In this document: piece by piece, positions 46,425 to 56,390 of the stretch
How positions within the stretch are numbered: the first letter of the stretch is position 1
Layout: every line of letters starts with the position of its first letter
DNA from: Dyella acidisoli
GTDB lineage: Bacteria; Pseudomonadota; Gammaproteobacteria; Xanthomonadales; Rhodanobacteraceae
Direction: 5' to 3'
DNA length: 64,000 nt
Assembly (NCBI RefSeq): GCF_030160295.1
Contig: NZ_BSOB01000016.1
Span: 51,730 to 115,729, forward strand
Notes under the pieces: generated by a model
What the model saw: the letters and a program-made list of their open reading frames with translations, nothing else
Told to the model about the DNA's origin: nothing
Database searches by the model: none
Made by a program: the position numbers and the translations under genes

Positions 46425-46963
46425 GACACATCTCCGTTGCTGAGCTGCATGGACTCTCCAGCAACAGATGTGCCAGCGCGTGATGTGCATCACATAGAGG
46501 ATTTGCCCTACATCACTCTGTGACCTTTTCTGTCAGCAGTTGCCGCGTCTCGACAGAAGTTTGCGTTTCAGTCACTTCATGTTCACGCGTGCGGGGCGAT
46601 TATCGACCTCACGCAACGGGGGGTGCGGTCTTCGCCGTACCGCCTGTTTAGGCCACCAGTTTCTGGCGCCCGGCACTACGGTCATCCTGGATTCCCCCTG
46701 TTCCTGAGACCGCCGGGCGCCAGATCTCTCTCCAAAGAGATCAGAAAAAAACGACGGCGCCCAATGGGCGCCGTCTCTGCTTCCTGTCCCGGTACGCGAA
46801 AGGACCCCTGCCGTCCTATCTCAGCGCGCGTTTGCGCAGCTTCTGCCCGTGAAAGTGCAGTGAAGCTAAAGCAGAAAGCATGCCAGCTTCACGTAAGTCA
46901 TTTCTGGCGAGGCCGGGCGTATTATCATAAACGTTTGCCTGCCCTTGTATTTGCCTCATTCCG
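46425..46963. other. Structured gene-free region between the small gene and mnmG
   Basis: 539 bases without a credible gene, but unusually rich in hairpins. TCTGGCGCCCGGC (46662-46674) and GCCGGGCGCCAGA (46712-46724) are perfect 13-bp arms around 37 bases; GGTGCGG TCTTCG CCGTACC near 46622 has a UUCG-like loop; GATCTCT/AGAGATC forms another stem at 46723-46742. A terminator on the minus strand ends at 46745. No family (6S, SRP, tmRNA, RNase P) is recognised. Confidence 0.6.
46745..46775 (-). terminator. Minus-strand intrinsic terminator upstream of mnmG
   Basis: On the minus strand GACGGCGCCC and GGGCGCCGTC pair (46753-46762 with 46766-46775) and are followed by a seven-T run (46745-46751). 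No protein gene lies upstream on that strand before mnmG, so it may end a small RNA or an antisense transcript. Confidence 0.7.
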
Positions 46964-48841
46964 ATGCTTCATCCGACCTCCTATGACGTGATCGTGATCG
47001 GCGGCGGCCATGCCGGCACCGAAGCCGCGCTCGCCTCGGCGCGCTGCGGCGCCCGCACCCTCCTGCTGAGCCACAACATCGAGACGATCGGCCAGATGAG
47101 CTGCAATCCAGCCATCGGCGGCATCGGCAAGGGCCATCTGGTGAAGGAAATCGACGCGCTCGGCGGCGCCATGGCCCATGCGGCGGATCGCGCGGGCATC
47201 CAATGGCGCACGCTGAACGCCTCCAAGGGACCGGCCGTGCGTGCTACTCGCTGCCAAGCCGATCGCGTGCTGTACAAGGCGGCGATTCGCCGGATGGTGG
47301 AGACCCAGCCGAATCTCGACCTCTTCCAGCAGGCGGTGGACGACCTGTTGATCGAGCAGGGCCGCGTGGTGGGTGTAGTGACGCAAATGGGCGTTTCCTT
47401 CCGCGCCAAGTCCGTAGTACTCACCGCGGGCACTTTTCTGGCCGGCAAGATCCATATCGGCCCGGCCCAGTACGCCGGCGGCCGCGCCGGCGACCCACCA
47501 GCCACTACGCTGGCTCAGCGCCTGCGCGAACTGCCGGTGGCTGCCGATCGCCTGAAGACCGGCACGCCGCCGCGCATCGATCTACGCAGCATCGACTTCA
47601 GCGGCCTGGAAGAACAACCCGGCGACGATCCAGCACCCGTGTTCTCCTACCTGGGCTCGCGTGAGGAACATCCGCGCCAAGTGAGCTGCTGGATTACCCA
47701 TACCAGTGCGCGCACGCATGAGGTGATCCGCGGTGCGCTGGATCGCTCACCGCTTTACACAGGTCAGATCGAAGGCGTGGGTCCGCGCTATTGCCCGTCC
47801 ATCGAAGACAAGGTGGTGCGTTTCGCCGACAAGAGTTCGCACCAGATATTCATCGAGCCGGAAGGGCTGGATAGCTTCGAAATCTATCCCAATGGCATTT
47901 CCACTTCGCTGCCGTTCGATGTGCAGTTGGAGCTCGTACACTCCATCAAGGGCTTCGAGAACGCACACATTACGCGCCCCGGTTATGCGATCGAGTACGA
48001 CTATTTCGATCCCCGCGGCCTGCATCCCTGGCTGGAAACCAAGACCATTCCAGGCTTGTATTTCGCCGGCCAGATCAACGGCACCACAGGCTATGAAGAA
48101 GCAGCGGCGCAGGGCCTGATCGCCGGCCTCAACGCCGCGCTCGCCGTGCAAGGTAAGGCGCCGTGGTATCCGCGCCGTGATGAAGCGTATATCGGCGTGC
48201 TGATCGACGACCTCACCAGCAACGGCACCATCGAACCGTATCGCATGTTCACATCGCGCGCGGAGTACCGCTTGCATCTGCGTGAAGACAACGCCGATCT
48301 TCGCCTTACCGAAGCCGGTCATGCGCTCGGCGTGGTGCCGCAAGCGCGGTTCGATGCGCTGCGTGCGAAGCGCGAGGCGGTGGAAAAGGAAACGCAACGC
48401 CTCACTACACTGTGGGCAGCGCCAAACAATATGTTGGGTGCAGCGATCGCGCGCCAACTCGGCATCACCGTCAGCCGCGAAACCCATGCCCTGGATCTGC
48501 TGCGTCGTCCTGAACTCGATTACGCCAAACTATCCAGCGTGCCTGAGCTTGGTCCAGCCGTGGCTCGCGAAGATGTCGCAGCGCAGGTTGAAGTGCAGGC
48601 CAAGTACGCTGGCTATCTCGAACGCCAACGCGATGAAATCGAGCGCCAGCGCCGCCACGAGAACACGGCCATCCCATCGGGCTTCGACTACGACAAGGTG
48701 CGCGGGCTTTCCGCAGAAGTGCTGCTGAAGCTCAAGCGCAGTCTGCCGGCCACCATTGGCCAAGCGGCGCGCATCAGCGGCGTCACGCCCGCAGCCATTT
48801 CGCTGTTGCTGGTGCATCTGAAGCGGCGCGACGCAGCCTGA
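46964..48841 (+). CDS. mnmG: tRNA uridine 5-carboxymethylaminomethyl modification enzyme MnmG
   Basis: 625 residues. The FAD-binding [15 protein letters not shown] (13-27) opens the protein, with [24 protein letters not shown], the [15 protein letters not shown] loop, [27 protein letters not shown] and the C-terminal helical domain that contacts MnmE and tRNA. With MnmE it makes the cmnm5 modification at U34. Two other tRNA-modifying genes (ttcA, trhO) are also in this window, but not adjacent. Confidence 0.97.
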   Translation: MLHPTSYDVIVIGGGHAGTEAALASARCGARTLLLSHNIETIGQMSCNPAIGGIGKGHLVKEIDALGGAMAHAADRAGIQWRTLNASKGPAVRATRCQADRVLYKAAIRRMVETQPNLDLFQQAVDDLLIEQGRVVGVVTQMGVSFRAKSVVLTAGTFLAGKIHIGPAQYAGGRAGDPPATTLAQRLRELPVAADRLKTGTPPRIDLRSIDFSGLEEQPGDDPAPVFSYLGSREEHPRQVSCWITHTSARTHEVIRGALDRSPLYTGQIEGVGPRYCPSIEDKVVRFADKSSHQIFIEPEGLDSFEIYPNGISTSLPFDVQLELVHSIKGFENAHITRPGYAIEYDYFDPRGLHPWLETKTIPGLYFAGQINGTTGYEEAAAQGLIAGLNAALAVQGKAPWYPRRDEAYIGVLIDDLTSNGTIEPYRMFTSRAEYRLHLREDNADLRLTEAGHALGVVPQARFDALRAKREAVEKETQRLTTLWAAPNNMLGAAIARQLGITVSRETHALDLLRRPELDYAKLSSVPELGPAVAREDVAAQVEVQAKYAGYLERQRDEIERQRRHENTAIPSGFDYDKVRGLSAEVLLKLKRSLPATIGQAARISGVTPAAISLLLVHLKRRDAA

Positions 48842-48918
48842 CCGCACACCCTGTTATCCGCTCACCGTCCCGCTCAGGTGCATGGCATCATGCCCCGGAT
48901 GCTATCGAGGAACATGCG

Positions 48919-49665
48919 ATGGAAGTCTGGATCGGCCGAAACGGCGAACGCCACGGTCCCTATCAGCAAGAACAGGTGCGGGAATGGTTACGCAGCGGCG
49001 AATTGCGTCCAGATGACCTTGGCTGGCAAGAAGGCATGGCGGACTGGCAGCCACTCGCGACACTGTTTGCCGATGACCTGGCCAAGGTACCTCCTCCATT
49101 CACGCCGCCTAACGTCGCGACCGCAGATGTCGAATACGCCGGCTTTTGGATTCGCGTTACGGCGTATTTCATTGACTGCGTCGTCATGTACATTCCATGC
49201 ACTTTGCTAGGCATGTTGTTTGGCACCCAGGCAAAACAGGAAGCACTCCTGCAGCAAACGCAAAACATGTCGCCGGATGACCCGGCAACATTGCATGCAC
49301 TAACCCATTTTTATGCCGGCATGGGCGGATACCTGCTTGCAGCCACCCTCGCCTGGTGGATATACAGCGCGCTTTGCGAAAGCTCAGCTTGGCAGGCTAC
49401 CGTAGGCAAGCTTGCCGTTGGCATACGCGTTACGGACCTGCAAGGTAAACGGATCAATCTTGCCCGCGCCGTGGGCCGTTATGGCGCTCAACTCATCAGC
49501 GCCTTTCTCTTCTGCATTGGCTATTTGATGGTGGCGTTTACCCGCCGCAAGCAAGGTTTGCATGACCTTATCGCGAGCACCCTGGTACTCAAAGGCCGCG
49601 CCAGTGAAGTGCGGAGATCGGTTCCACCACCGAAACCCGGTGACAATTCCACGTTCAATGCCTGA
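48919..49665 (+). CDS. GYF_2 plus RDD-family membrane protein (copy 1)
   Basis: 248 residues. The first 50 are a GYF_2-like module ([33 protein letters not shown], then WQPLATLF). After a Pro-rich linker come the RDD-domain helices: FWIRVTAYFIDCVVMYIPCTLLGML, GGYLLAATLAWWIYSALCESS, and after GKLAVGIRVTDLQGKRI the helix LISAFLFCIGYLMVAF with [19 protein letters not shown] proteins are small inner-membrane proteins, some with ion-exchange roles; GYF_2 may mediate binding in the cytoplasm. It is a tandem copy of the next gene, including 5' flanking DNA. Confidence 0.85.
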   Translation: MEVWIGRNGERHGPYQQEQVREWLRSGELRPDDLGWQEGMADWQPLATLFADDLAKVPPPFTPPNVATADVEYAGFWIRVTAYFIDCVVMYIPCTLLGMLFGTQAKQEALLQQTQNMSPDDPATLHALTHFYAGMGGYLLAATLAWWIYSALCESSAWQATVGKLAVGIRVTDLQGKRINLARAVGRYGAQLISAFLFCIGYLMVAFTRRKQGLHDLIASTLVLKGRASEVRRSVPPPKPGDNSTFNA

Positions 49666-49741
49666 CTCACTATTCCTTAGGTGCTGAAGGTATTTTCAGG
49701 CGCATGGCATCATGCGCCGGATGTTTTTTGAGGAATACGCG

Positions 49742-50491
49742 ATGGAAGTCTGGATCGGCCGAAATGGCGAACGCCACGGCCCTTATCAGGAAGAACAGGT
49801 GCGGGAATGGCTGCGTAGCGGCCAGTTGAGTCCCGACGATCTCGGCTGGCGTGAAGGGCTGGCAGATTGGCAGCCGTTGTCGGTATTGTTCCCGCAGGAT
49901 AAACCTGCGCCCGCGCCTAGTCCGAACAGCCCGCCACCACTGCAGCAGCGAGCAAATGCCGTCGATTTCGACTACGCAAGTTTTTGGCAGCGCTTCGGTG
50001 CATGGGTGATCGACCTGATCATCCTCATCATTCCTTCCTTGATCGCGATGTATGCGTTTGACGGCCTGGAGGCATACAAACACCTGCTCGAACAAATACA
50101 AAACGGCGCCGACATGACCGCGGCGATGCGCACTTATGCGCAGGCGACGGAAGCTGCCTCGGTGGCTTCGCTCGTGATCACCTATCTGTACTACGTATTC
50201 TTCGAAGCCTCCAAATGGCAGGCCACGCCCGGCAAGCTGGCGCTACGCCTGCGCGTGACAGATCTGCACGGGCAGCGCATCACGCTTGGACGTTCTGCTG
50301 CACGCAACGTTGTGAGATTGTCGGCCGCGATCTTTGGCCTGATTCCGCTGATCTGCTATCTCGCCATCACCTGGACGCAGCGCAAACAGGGTCTGCACGA
50401 TTTATGGGCCGGCACGTACGTGCTTAACGGCACAGCGCAGGAGCAGCCGCCACAACGGCCAAGCCGTGAACACGGCCACTTCAACGCCTGA
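49742..50491 (+). CDS. GYF_2 plus RDD-family membrane protein (copy 2)
   Basis: 249 residues, same layout as copy 1 (GYF_2-like start [21 protein letters not shown] helices [20 protein letters not shown] and [15 protein letters not shown], then [17 protein letters not shown] and [17 protein letters not shown]). About 20 residues of the linker are Pro/Ser/Gln-rich. The first 20 codons are almost the same in both genes, while the helices have diverged, so the duplication is old or under different constraints. The start matches copy 1; a slightly longer frame exists upstream. Confidence 0.85.
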   Translation: MEVWIGRNGERHGPYQEEQVREWLRSGQLSPDDLGWREGLADWQPLSVLFPQDKPAPAPSPNSPPPLQQRANAVDFDYASFWQRFGAWVIDLIILIIPSLIAMYAFDGLEAYKHLLEQIQNGADMTAAMRTYAQATEAASVASLVITYLYYVFFEASKWQATPGKLALRLRVTDLHGQRITLGRSAARNVVRLSAAIFGLIPLICYLAITWTQRKQGLHDLWAGTYVLNGTAQEQPPQRPSREHGHFNA

Positions 50492-50622
50492 TTCGTCCAA
50501 TCAGCGACGGCGCAGCTGCTGGGCTTGCGCCGCCTTTTTTGTCATGCTCGCAGACCTTCCGACGCATGACGTTTCCACCATACGTTCGTCGTACCACGAA
50601 GCCCAAGGAATTGAGTAGTCCC

Positions 50623-52947
50623 ATGCTTAGCATCGAACAACGCATCGCCCAGGACATCACCGCCAAGCCGGAGCAAGTAAGAGCCGCTGTGGAATTGCTG
50701 GATGGCGGCGCCACCGTGCCATTCATCGCGCGCTACCGCAAAGAAGTCACGGGCGGCCTCGACGATACGCAATTGCGCACGCTTGAAGAACGCCTGCGCT
50801 ATCTGCGCGAACTGGAAGAACGCCGCACAGCGATCCTCGCCAGCGTCGAGGAACAAGGCAAACTTAGCGATGCATTGAAGCGGGACATTCTCGAAGCCGA
50901 CACCAAGGCACGCCTGGAAGATCTTTACCTGCCCTACAAGCCCAAGCGCCGCACCAAGGCCCAGATAGCGCGCGAAGCGGGGCTGGAGCCGCTGGCGACC
51001 GGCCTGCGCGAAGATCCCACACAGCCCCCGGAAGCGTTCGCCGCACAGTTCGTGGACGCTGAAAAAGGTGTACCCGACGTACGTGCCGCGCTCGATGGCG
51101 CACGTGCGATCCTGATGGAAAGCATCGCTGAAGATGCACAACTGCTGGGCGAATTGCGCGATTGGTTGTGGGAAAAAGGCCAGATTCGCGCGAAAGTCGT
51201 GGAAGGCAAGGAAAACGAAGGCGCGAAATTCCGCGACTACTTCGATCATATGGAACCGATCGGCAAGATCCCCTCGCATCGCCTGCTCGCACTTATGCGT
51301 GCGCGCAACGAAGGCGTGATCGAGCTGGAACTGTTGCCGACCGTCGAAGCCGAACAAGGCCATCAGGAAGGCGAAGGCCGTGTCGCTTCGCACTCCGGCA
51401 TCATCGATCGCGGCCGCGCTGCCGATGCCTGGTTGCGGGAAACGGTGCGCATGACTTGGCGCGTGAAATTGCATCTTCATCTCACGCTGGATTTGTTTGG
51501 CCGCGTGCGCGAAGGTGCGGAAGACGAAGCCATTCGCGTGTTCGGCGACAACCTCAAGGATTTGCTCCTGGCCGCACCGGCCGGGGCCAAGACTGTCATG
51601 GGCCTGGACCCAGGCATTCGCACCGGCGTGAAGGTGGCCGTGGTTGACGCCACCGGCAAACTGCTTGCCACCGATACGGTTTATCCGCACGAACCACGTA
51701 ACCAGTGGGATCAATCACTCGCACGCCTCGCCGTGTTGAGTAAGCAGCATGGCGTAAATCTGATCGCTATCGGCAACGGCACGGCATCACGCGAAACCGA
51801 CAAGCTGGCCGGCGAGCTCATCAAGAAACATGCTGATTTGAAGCTCGCCAAGATTGTGGTGAGCGAAGCCGGTGCATCGGTGTATTCGGCATCGGAAACG
51901 GCTGCCAAGGAATTTCCAGATCTCGATGTAAGTCTGCGCGGCGCCGTCTCCATCGCTCGCCGCTTGCAAGATCCGTTGGCGGAGTTGGTGAAGATCGAAC
52001 CGAAAGCAATCGGCGTGGGCCAATACCAGCACGACGTGAACCAGGTGAAGCTGGCGCGTGCGCTGGATGCGCGAGTGGAAGACTGTGTGAATGCTGTTGG
52101 CGTGGATGTGAACACTGCTTCGGCCGCATTACTTTCGCGCGTGGCAGGCCTCACACCCAGCGTCGCCGAGAATGTAGTGAAGCATCGCGACGCCAACGGC
52201 CCGTTCGCCAATCGCAAGGCTTTGCTGAAAGTACCGCGCCTGGGCGACAAGGCATTCGAACAGTGTGCTGGCTTCTTGCGCATTCCCAGCGGCGACAATC
52301 CGCTCGACGCAAGCGCAGTACACCCGGAAGCCTATCCAGTCGTGGAGCGCATCATTGCGCAGTGCGGCCGCGAAGTAAAAAACATCATCGGCGACATTAC
52401 CTTCTTGCGCGGCCTGAAGCCTGAGCAATACACGGACGAGCGCTTCGGCGTGCCCACCGTGCGCGACCTTCTCAAGGAGCTCGAAAAGCCCGGTCGCGAT
52501 CCGCGTCCTGAATTCGTAGCACCCAGCTTCGCCGAGGGCGTGGAAGATCTAAAAGATCTGAAGCCCGGCATGATTCTCGAAGGCCGTGTCACCAACGTTG
52601 CCGCCTTTGGTGCGTTCGTCGACATCGGCGTGCATCAGGATGGCTTGGTGCACGTCTCTGCACTGTCGCACAACTTCGTAAAAGATCCGCGCGATGCGGT
52701 GAAGGCCGGCGACATCGTGAAAGTGAAAGTGATGGAAGTGGACATCGCGCGCCAGCGCATCGCCCTTTCCATGCGCCTGGACGATGAGCCGGGCCAGGCT
52801 CGTGGTGGTAAGCCAGCCAGCGGCGACAACACACGTGGTGGACGCGATTCCCGCGGACTGCGACCGGGCTCCGCCCCGGCGAAGGCGGCTCCTGCTCCGG
52901 CCAACAGCGCCTTCGCGGACGCGCTTTCGCGTGCTTTGAAGCGCTAA
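50623..52947 (+). CDS. tex: Tex-family S1 RNA-binding protein
   Basis: 774 residues. N-terminal helical domain ([43 protein letters not shown]), YqgF-like RNase H fold with [33 protein letters not shown], helix-hairpin-helix segments ([42 protein letters not shown]), and a C-terminal S1 domain ([21 protein letters not shown]). It binds nucleic acids and affects transcription or transcript stability. The last 60 residues are Gly/Arg/Ala-rich. AAGGA lies 13 bases before the ATG. Confidence 0.95.
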   Translation: MLSIEQRIAQDITAKPEQVRAAVELLDGGATVPFIARYRKEVTGGLDDTQLRTLEERLRYLRELEERRTAILASVEEQGKLSDALKRDILEADTKARLEDLYLPYKPKRRTKAQIAREAGLEPLATGLREDPTQPPEAFAAQFVDAEKGVPDVRAALDGARAILMESIAEDAQLLGELRDWLWEKGQIRAKVVEGKENEGAKFRDYFDHMEPIGKIPSHRLLALMRARNEGVIELELLPTVEAEQGHQEGEGRVASHSGIIDRGRAADAWLRETVRMTWRVKLHLHLTLDLFGRVREGAEDEAIRVFGDNLKDLLLAAPAGAKTVMGLDPGIRTGVKVAVVDATGKLLATDTVYPHEPRNQWDQSLARLAVLSKQHGVNLIAIGNGTASRETDKLAGELIKKHADLKLAKIVVSEAGASVYSASETAAKEFPDLDVSLRGAVSIARRLQDPLAELVKIEPKAIGVGQYQHDVNQVKLARALDARVEDCVNAVGVDVNTASAALLSRVAGLTPSVAENVVKHRDANGPFANRKALLKVPRLGDKAFEQCAGFLRIPSGDNPLDASAVHPEAYPVVERIIAQCGREVKNIIGDITFLRGLKPEQYTDERFGVPTVRDLLKELEKPGRDPRPEFVAPSFAEGVEDLKDLKPGMILEGRVTNVAAFGAFVDIGVHQDGLVHVSALSHNFVKDPRDAVKAGDIVKVKVMEVDIARQRIALSMRLDDEPGQARGGKPASGDNTRGGRDSRGLRPGSAPAKAAPAPANSAFADALSRALKR

Positions 52948-52953
52948 ATCGCG

Positions 52954-52989
52954 TATGGGCCAAGCGGGTGATCTGCCGCTTGGCCCATA
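52954..52989 (+). terminator. Hairpin downstream of tex
   Basis: TATGGGCCAAGCGG (52954-52967) and CCGCTTGGCCCATA (52976-52989) are perfect 14-bp arms with an 8-base loop. A T-rich stretch follows only about 20 bases later, so it may be a processing hairpin as well as a terminator. Confidence 0.55.
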
Positions 52990-53107
52990 GACTGATCGAC
53001 TGTTTTCACGCGGCTTTTACGAGCGTGCATTTTGACTGCAGTGCAGCATGCGCTTCCGTATGGCATGCATTAACGTAACGTCTTCATAACAATAGGGGAG
53101 CACCCAC

Positions 53108-54958
53108 ATGTTCCATCCACGCAAGATGGCGGGGGCCGTTGCGCTCGCCCTGGGCCTTGCAGGAACCGCATATGCCACGGGCAATCCGAACCCGACGTTC
53201 AGCAACGTCATCACGTTCGGTGACAGCCTGAGCGATGCGGGCAACCTTTCTCTCTATGAAGTCCCGAGCTTCCAGCCACCTCAGAAGTTCACTACCAATC
53301 CCGGTAACGTTGCTGTGCAGAATGTGGCCAGTGCATTGGGTTATTCACTGACGGCATCGCTTGCGGGCGGCAACGACTACGCATGGGGTGGCGCTGGCAT
53401 TAATAACAATTCGCCTGGCACACCAACCGGCGTTCCCACCATCACGACGCAGATCAATACGTATCTTGCCGGCCATCCGACACTCGACAGCCACGCGCTG
53501 TACACGATGTGGGGCGGTGCGAACGACATCTTCTATGCAACGACCACACCTGCTACGGCACAAGCGCAGATCGTTGCGGCCGCGCAGCAGGAAGTGAAGT
53601 TGATCGGCGAACTGCAAAGCGCTGGCGCCAAGAACATCCTGGTATTCAATCTACCGAACATCGGCCTGACGCCCGAGGCGCAAGAAGCGGGTGCGTCCGC
53701 CGCATCGTCGCTCACCACGCTGAGCGCGGTCTATAACGGGCAGCTCAACGCAGGCATTGCGAACCTTGGCAAAGGCATCATCCCGGTCAACGCTTTCGGC
53801 CTGCTCAGTCAGGTGATCGCCAATCCGGGTCTCTATGGTTTCACTAACGTCACTACGCCAGCATGCGGCGTGGGCTCGAGCTCCGTGCTGTGCGGTCCGC
53901 AGGGTTCCGGCCTGCCATACACCTATGCTCCGGGCACGAACCAAACCTATCTGTTTGCAGACGGCGTGCATCCCACCACGGGCGCAGACGTCATGCTTTC
54001 GCAGGTAGTGCTGTCCGAGTTGGCCGCACCACAGCAGATTTCGCTGCTGCAAGAAGCTCCGCTCGCTGCGGTAACAACGCAGACGGCCGTCGTGCGCAAT
54101 CAGATGATGGCGGACAATTTCGGCAGCACCACGCGTGCATTCGCCAACATCAATTATTCGAATCAGCAGTTCGAGCAGCGCGCCGGTGCGCCGAAGACCA
54201 CCAGTAACAACGTTGACCTCACTGTGGGTGCCGACATCCACGCAACGGATTATCTCTCCGCGGGCGTGGCGCTCGGCATCGGTGAGCACTATGCGGACGT
54301 CAGCGGTGGCGGTGGTTACCGGTTGCAAGCGATCAGCGGCCTTGGCTATCTCACTTGGCATACCGGCGGCGCTTATGCCGGCGCTTATGGCGACTTCGGC
54401 CAGGCCAGCTTCACCAATATCAATCGCGTCTTCATGATCGGCGATTACCGCACTCATGAAAGCGGCAAGACGGATGGCTCATACGTCGGCATCGGCTTGC
54501 ATGGCGGTTACTGGTTCGATGTCGGTGGACTGAAGACTGGCCCGCTTGCCAACTTCGAATACCAGAACATCAAGATCAACGGCTATAGCGAAAACGGCAA
54601 TGATGCGACGGCCATGTGGTTCGGCCGCCAGGAGCGCAATGCAGTGATCAGCACGCTGGGCTGGCGCCTGCAAGGTCATTGGCAGTACGACAGCATGGAT
54701 CTGGCTCCGTACGTTGAACTGGGTTGGAATCACGACAGCCGCGCCAGTACCGATATGGTTACCGCTGGTCTCAACAGCATGAACGGCAGCTTCGAAATGG
54801 CCGGCTTTACGCCCAAGAAGAACTGGGGTTCGGCCAATGCGGGCATCACGGCGCAGATCACGCCGAATCTATCGGGCTGGATCGCATACAACGGCCACTT
54901 CGCCGACAACAGTCAGCATTCGAATGGCGTCAACCTCGGAGTAAAGTTCGGCTTCTAA
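53108..54958 (+). CDS. Autotransporter GDSL esterase/lipase (EstA-like)
   Basis: 616 residues. Signal peptide to about residue 23 (AYAT), then a GDSL hydrolase: VITFGDSLSDAGN with the catalytic Ser at 40, TMWGGANDIFY with the oxyanion Asn, and LFADGVHPTTGADVMLSQ with the Asp and His. From about 330 on is an outer-membrane autotransporter barrel that ends VNLGVKFGF, with a terminal Phe. It should be displayed on the cell surface. GGGGAG lies 6-7 bases before the ATG. Two hairpins follow the stop. Confidence 0.93.
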   Translation: MFHPRKMAGAVALALGLAGTAYATGNPNPTFSNVITFGDSLSDAGNLSLYEVPSFQPPQKFTTNPGNVAVQNVASALGYSLTASLAGGNDYAWGGAGINNNSPGTPTGVPTITTQINTYLAGHPTLDSHALYTMWGGANDIFYATTTPATAQAQIVAAAQQEVKLIGELQSAGAKNILVFNLPNIGLTPEAQEAGASAASSLTTLSAVYNGQLNAGIANLGKGIIPVNAFGLLSQVIANPGLYGFTNVTTPACGVGSSSVLCGPQGSGLPYTYAPGTNQTYLFADGVHPTTGADVMLSQVVLSELAAPQQISLLQEAPLAAVTTQTAVVRNQMMADNFGSTTRAFANINYSNQQFEQRAGAPKTTSNNVDLTVGADIHATDYLSAGVALGIGEHYADVSGGGGYRLQAISGLGYLTWHTGGAYAGAYGDFGQASFTNINRVFMIGDYRTHESGKTDGSYVGIGLHGGYWFDVGGLKTGPLANFEYQNIKINGYSENGNDATAMWFGRQERNAVISTLGWRLQGHWQYDSMDLAPYVELGWNHDSRASTDMVTAGLNSMNGSFEMAGFTPKKNWGSANAGITAQITPNLSGWIAYNGHFADNSQHSNGVNLGVKFGF

Positions 54959-54970
54959 GCCGAACTTTAC
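54941..54970 (+). repeat. 14-bp perfect palindrome at the esterase stop codon
   Basis: GTAAAGTTCGGCTT (54941-54954) and AAGCCGAACTTTAC (54957-54970) are separated by just CT and span the stop codon. It stands directly before the true terminator at 54978. Confidence 0.8.
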
Positions 54971-54977
54971 CGGCAAC

Positions 54978-55008
54978 AAAAAAGCCGTCCCATTGGGACG
55001 GCTTTTTT
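54978..55008. terminator. Bidirectional intrinsic terminator
   Basis: AAAAAAGCCGTCCC (54978-54991) and GGGACGGCTTTTTT (54995-55008) form a stem with A and T runs on both sides, serving the esterase on the plus strand and the YbaY-like gene on the minus strand. Confidence 0.9.
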
Positions 55009-55032
55009 CATCCAAGCTCAGAACGGAAAGGC

Positions 55033-55899
55033 TTACTTGCCCTTGCCGCCCGTCGCCATGTTGAGGATGTCTTTGGCCTGCTGCTGCAGATTCTGCGCGT
55101 CGCTGTCGCCAAGCGCCGAAGTATTGCCGCCGGCTTCGTGCGTCTTCAGCACCAGCGAGCCATCGTCGCCCCAACCCGCGGTATCGACCGAGTTGGGTTT
55201 GGCACTCTGGCTGGACTTCTTCTGCTGCTGCACCGCCCAGGGCTTGCCGTCTTTGTAGGCATAGTCGGTGCTGGTGAAGCCCTTATCGCCGTAATCCACC
55301 AGCTCCCGAATGAACTTCACTTCGCCGCCTTCGCGGAATACCTGCCAGGCGCGCGAGGCATTCGGCTCAAGCTTGGTGCCGGCGGTGCGCTTCATGCCAC
55401 CGATCTGCTTCTGTACGCCCTGGAACACGACAAGCAGTTTTTCGCCAGGCGTCTGTTCCGGCGCAAGTTCGATGCCGACGTTGGTGGTCGGGTGACCCTG
55501 AGTCAGAACGGGCGCCTGCAGCGGCATCGTGTAGTGGCGGTCACCGTCAGTCAGCGTGGCCTGCACGATATACAGGTCATTGGTAGCGACGTTGGCGGGA
55601 TTGAAATCCAGCTCGAACGTCTCCGGGAACGTCGTGGCCGGAGTAATCGTCTTGGTGGCGAGCGGAGCGGAACCTTGTGCCGTCACGTCCACGATGCTGA
55701 TATCGAGCTTGCCCTGCTGCGAAGGCATGATGCCGCCGCGAAGCGTGACGGTACCGGTAACGCTGTGCGCAGCACCAGCTGCCGGTGCACTCGCTTCCGT
55801 ACCATCCGTGCCGGTCGACGACGACGGGTTTGAAGAGTTATTGCAGCCGGCTAGTGCAACCGCTGCCACTGTCATCAGCGACCAAACAACGCTGCGCAT
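55033..55899 (-). CDS. YbaY-family lipoprotein
   Basis: 288 residues. LAGC with Cys19 is a lipobox, followed by a Ser/Thr/Gly/Ala linker. The YbaY-type domain starts at VTGTVTLRGGIMPSQQGKLDISIVDVTAQ, with ATKTITPATTFPETFELDFNPANV. The remainder (from about residue 150) is a lower-similarity extension with KFIRELVDYGDKGFTSTDYAYKDGKPW. YbaY relatives are envelope lipoproteins of unknown role. A shared terminator follows its stop. Confidence 0.8.
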   Translation of the reverse strand: MRSVVWSLMTVAAVALAGCNNSSNPSSSTGTDGTEASAPAAGAAHSVTGTVTLRGGIMPSQQGKLDISIVDVTAQGSAPLATKTITPATTFPETFELDFNPANVATNDLYIVQATLTDGDRHYTMPLQAPVLTQGHPTTNVGIELAPEQTPGEKLLVVFQGVQKQIGGMKRTAGTKLEPNASRAWQVFREGGEVKFIRELVDYGDKGFTSTDYAYKDGKPWAVQQQKKSSQSAKPNSVDTAGWGDDGSLVLKTHEAGGNTSALGDSDAQNLQQQAKDILNMATGGKGK

Positions 55900-56390
55900 G
55901 GAATGGGAACCTCAGGTTGGATCGATTCGAAACGCGGTGCCTGCCAAACGCATCGCGCTGCAAACATTCGCGGGGGAGCCTCTGAGAATAGCCCAAAGTC
56001 CACTCACGGAAAAGTCAACGGAGCGAAAGTGCCATTCGCTTACGTATGTAATGGCTTGAGCAGAGGAATATTTGCCGGCCAAGGGTGGTGAAAAGGCAAA
56101 CGACTCCCGCCAGACAACTCCACCAAGAACGACAGTCCCCGCCAAGCGCGCCAGGACCATGTCGCAGTTTCTTGCCTTGTATACGTTTCCGTGTGTCAAC
56201 CCCGAACAAACTGACGCGTTTGTGGCCAGGAGAAAGACCTCGAAACACGTCGTTACGTACAAGTTAATACGAATAAAACTCAAGAACTTGTACCAACCAA
56301 CAGATTCACGACGGGCACGTGGTCTATAAAAAACAGGCGGGCCGACAAGAACTTACCGGCCAAACGTTAGCTAACTGCGGAATTTTTGCG
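55900..56390. other. AT-richer gene-free stretch upstream of the HTH gene
   Basis: 491 bases with no credible gene, noticeably less GC-rich than its surroundings near 56150-56390. It holds two inverted repeats that could be operators: ACAAAC-N6-GTTTGT (56206-56223) and GTACAAGTT-N19-AACTTGTAC (56257-56293). TATAAA occurs at 56325, but without a clear -35. Confidence 0.5.
56257..56293. promoter_or_regulatory. Candidate operator, GTACAAGTT inverted repeat
   Basis: Perfect 9-bp arms, GTACAAGTT (56257-56265) and AACTTGTAC (56285-56293), lie about 100 bases before the ATG of the phage-type HTH gene. They could be bound by that protein for autoregulation; no direct evidence. Confidence 0.35.

Noticed and set aside
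46600..46780. Known structured RNA (6S, SRP RNA, tmRNA or RNase P RNA) upstream of mnmG
   Set aside because: None of the conserved sequence signatures I know for these RNAs could be found, so no family was assigned.
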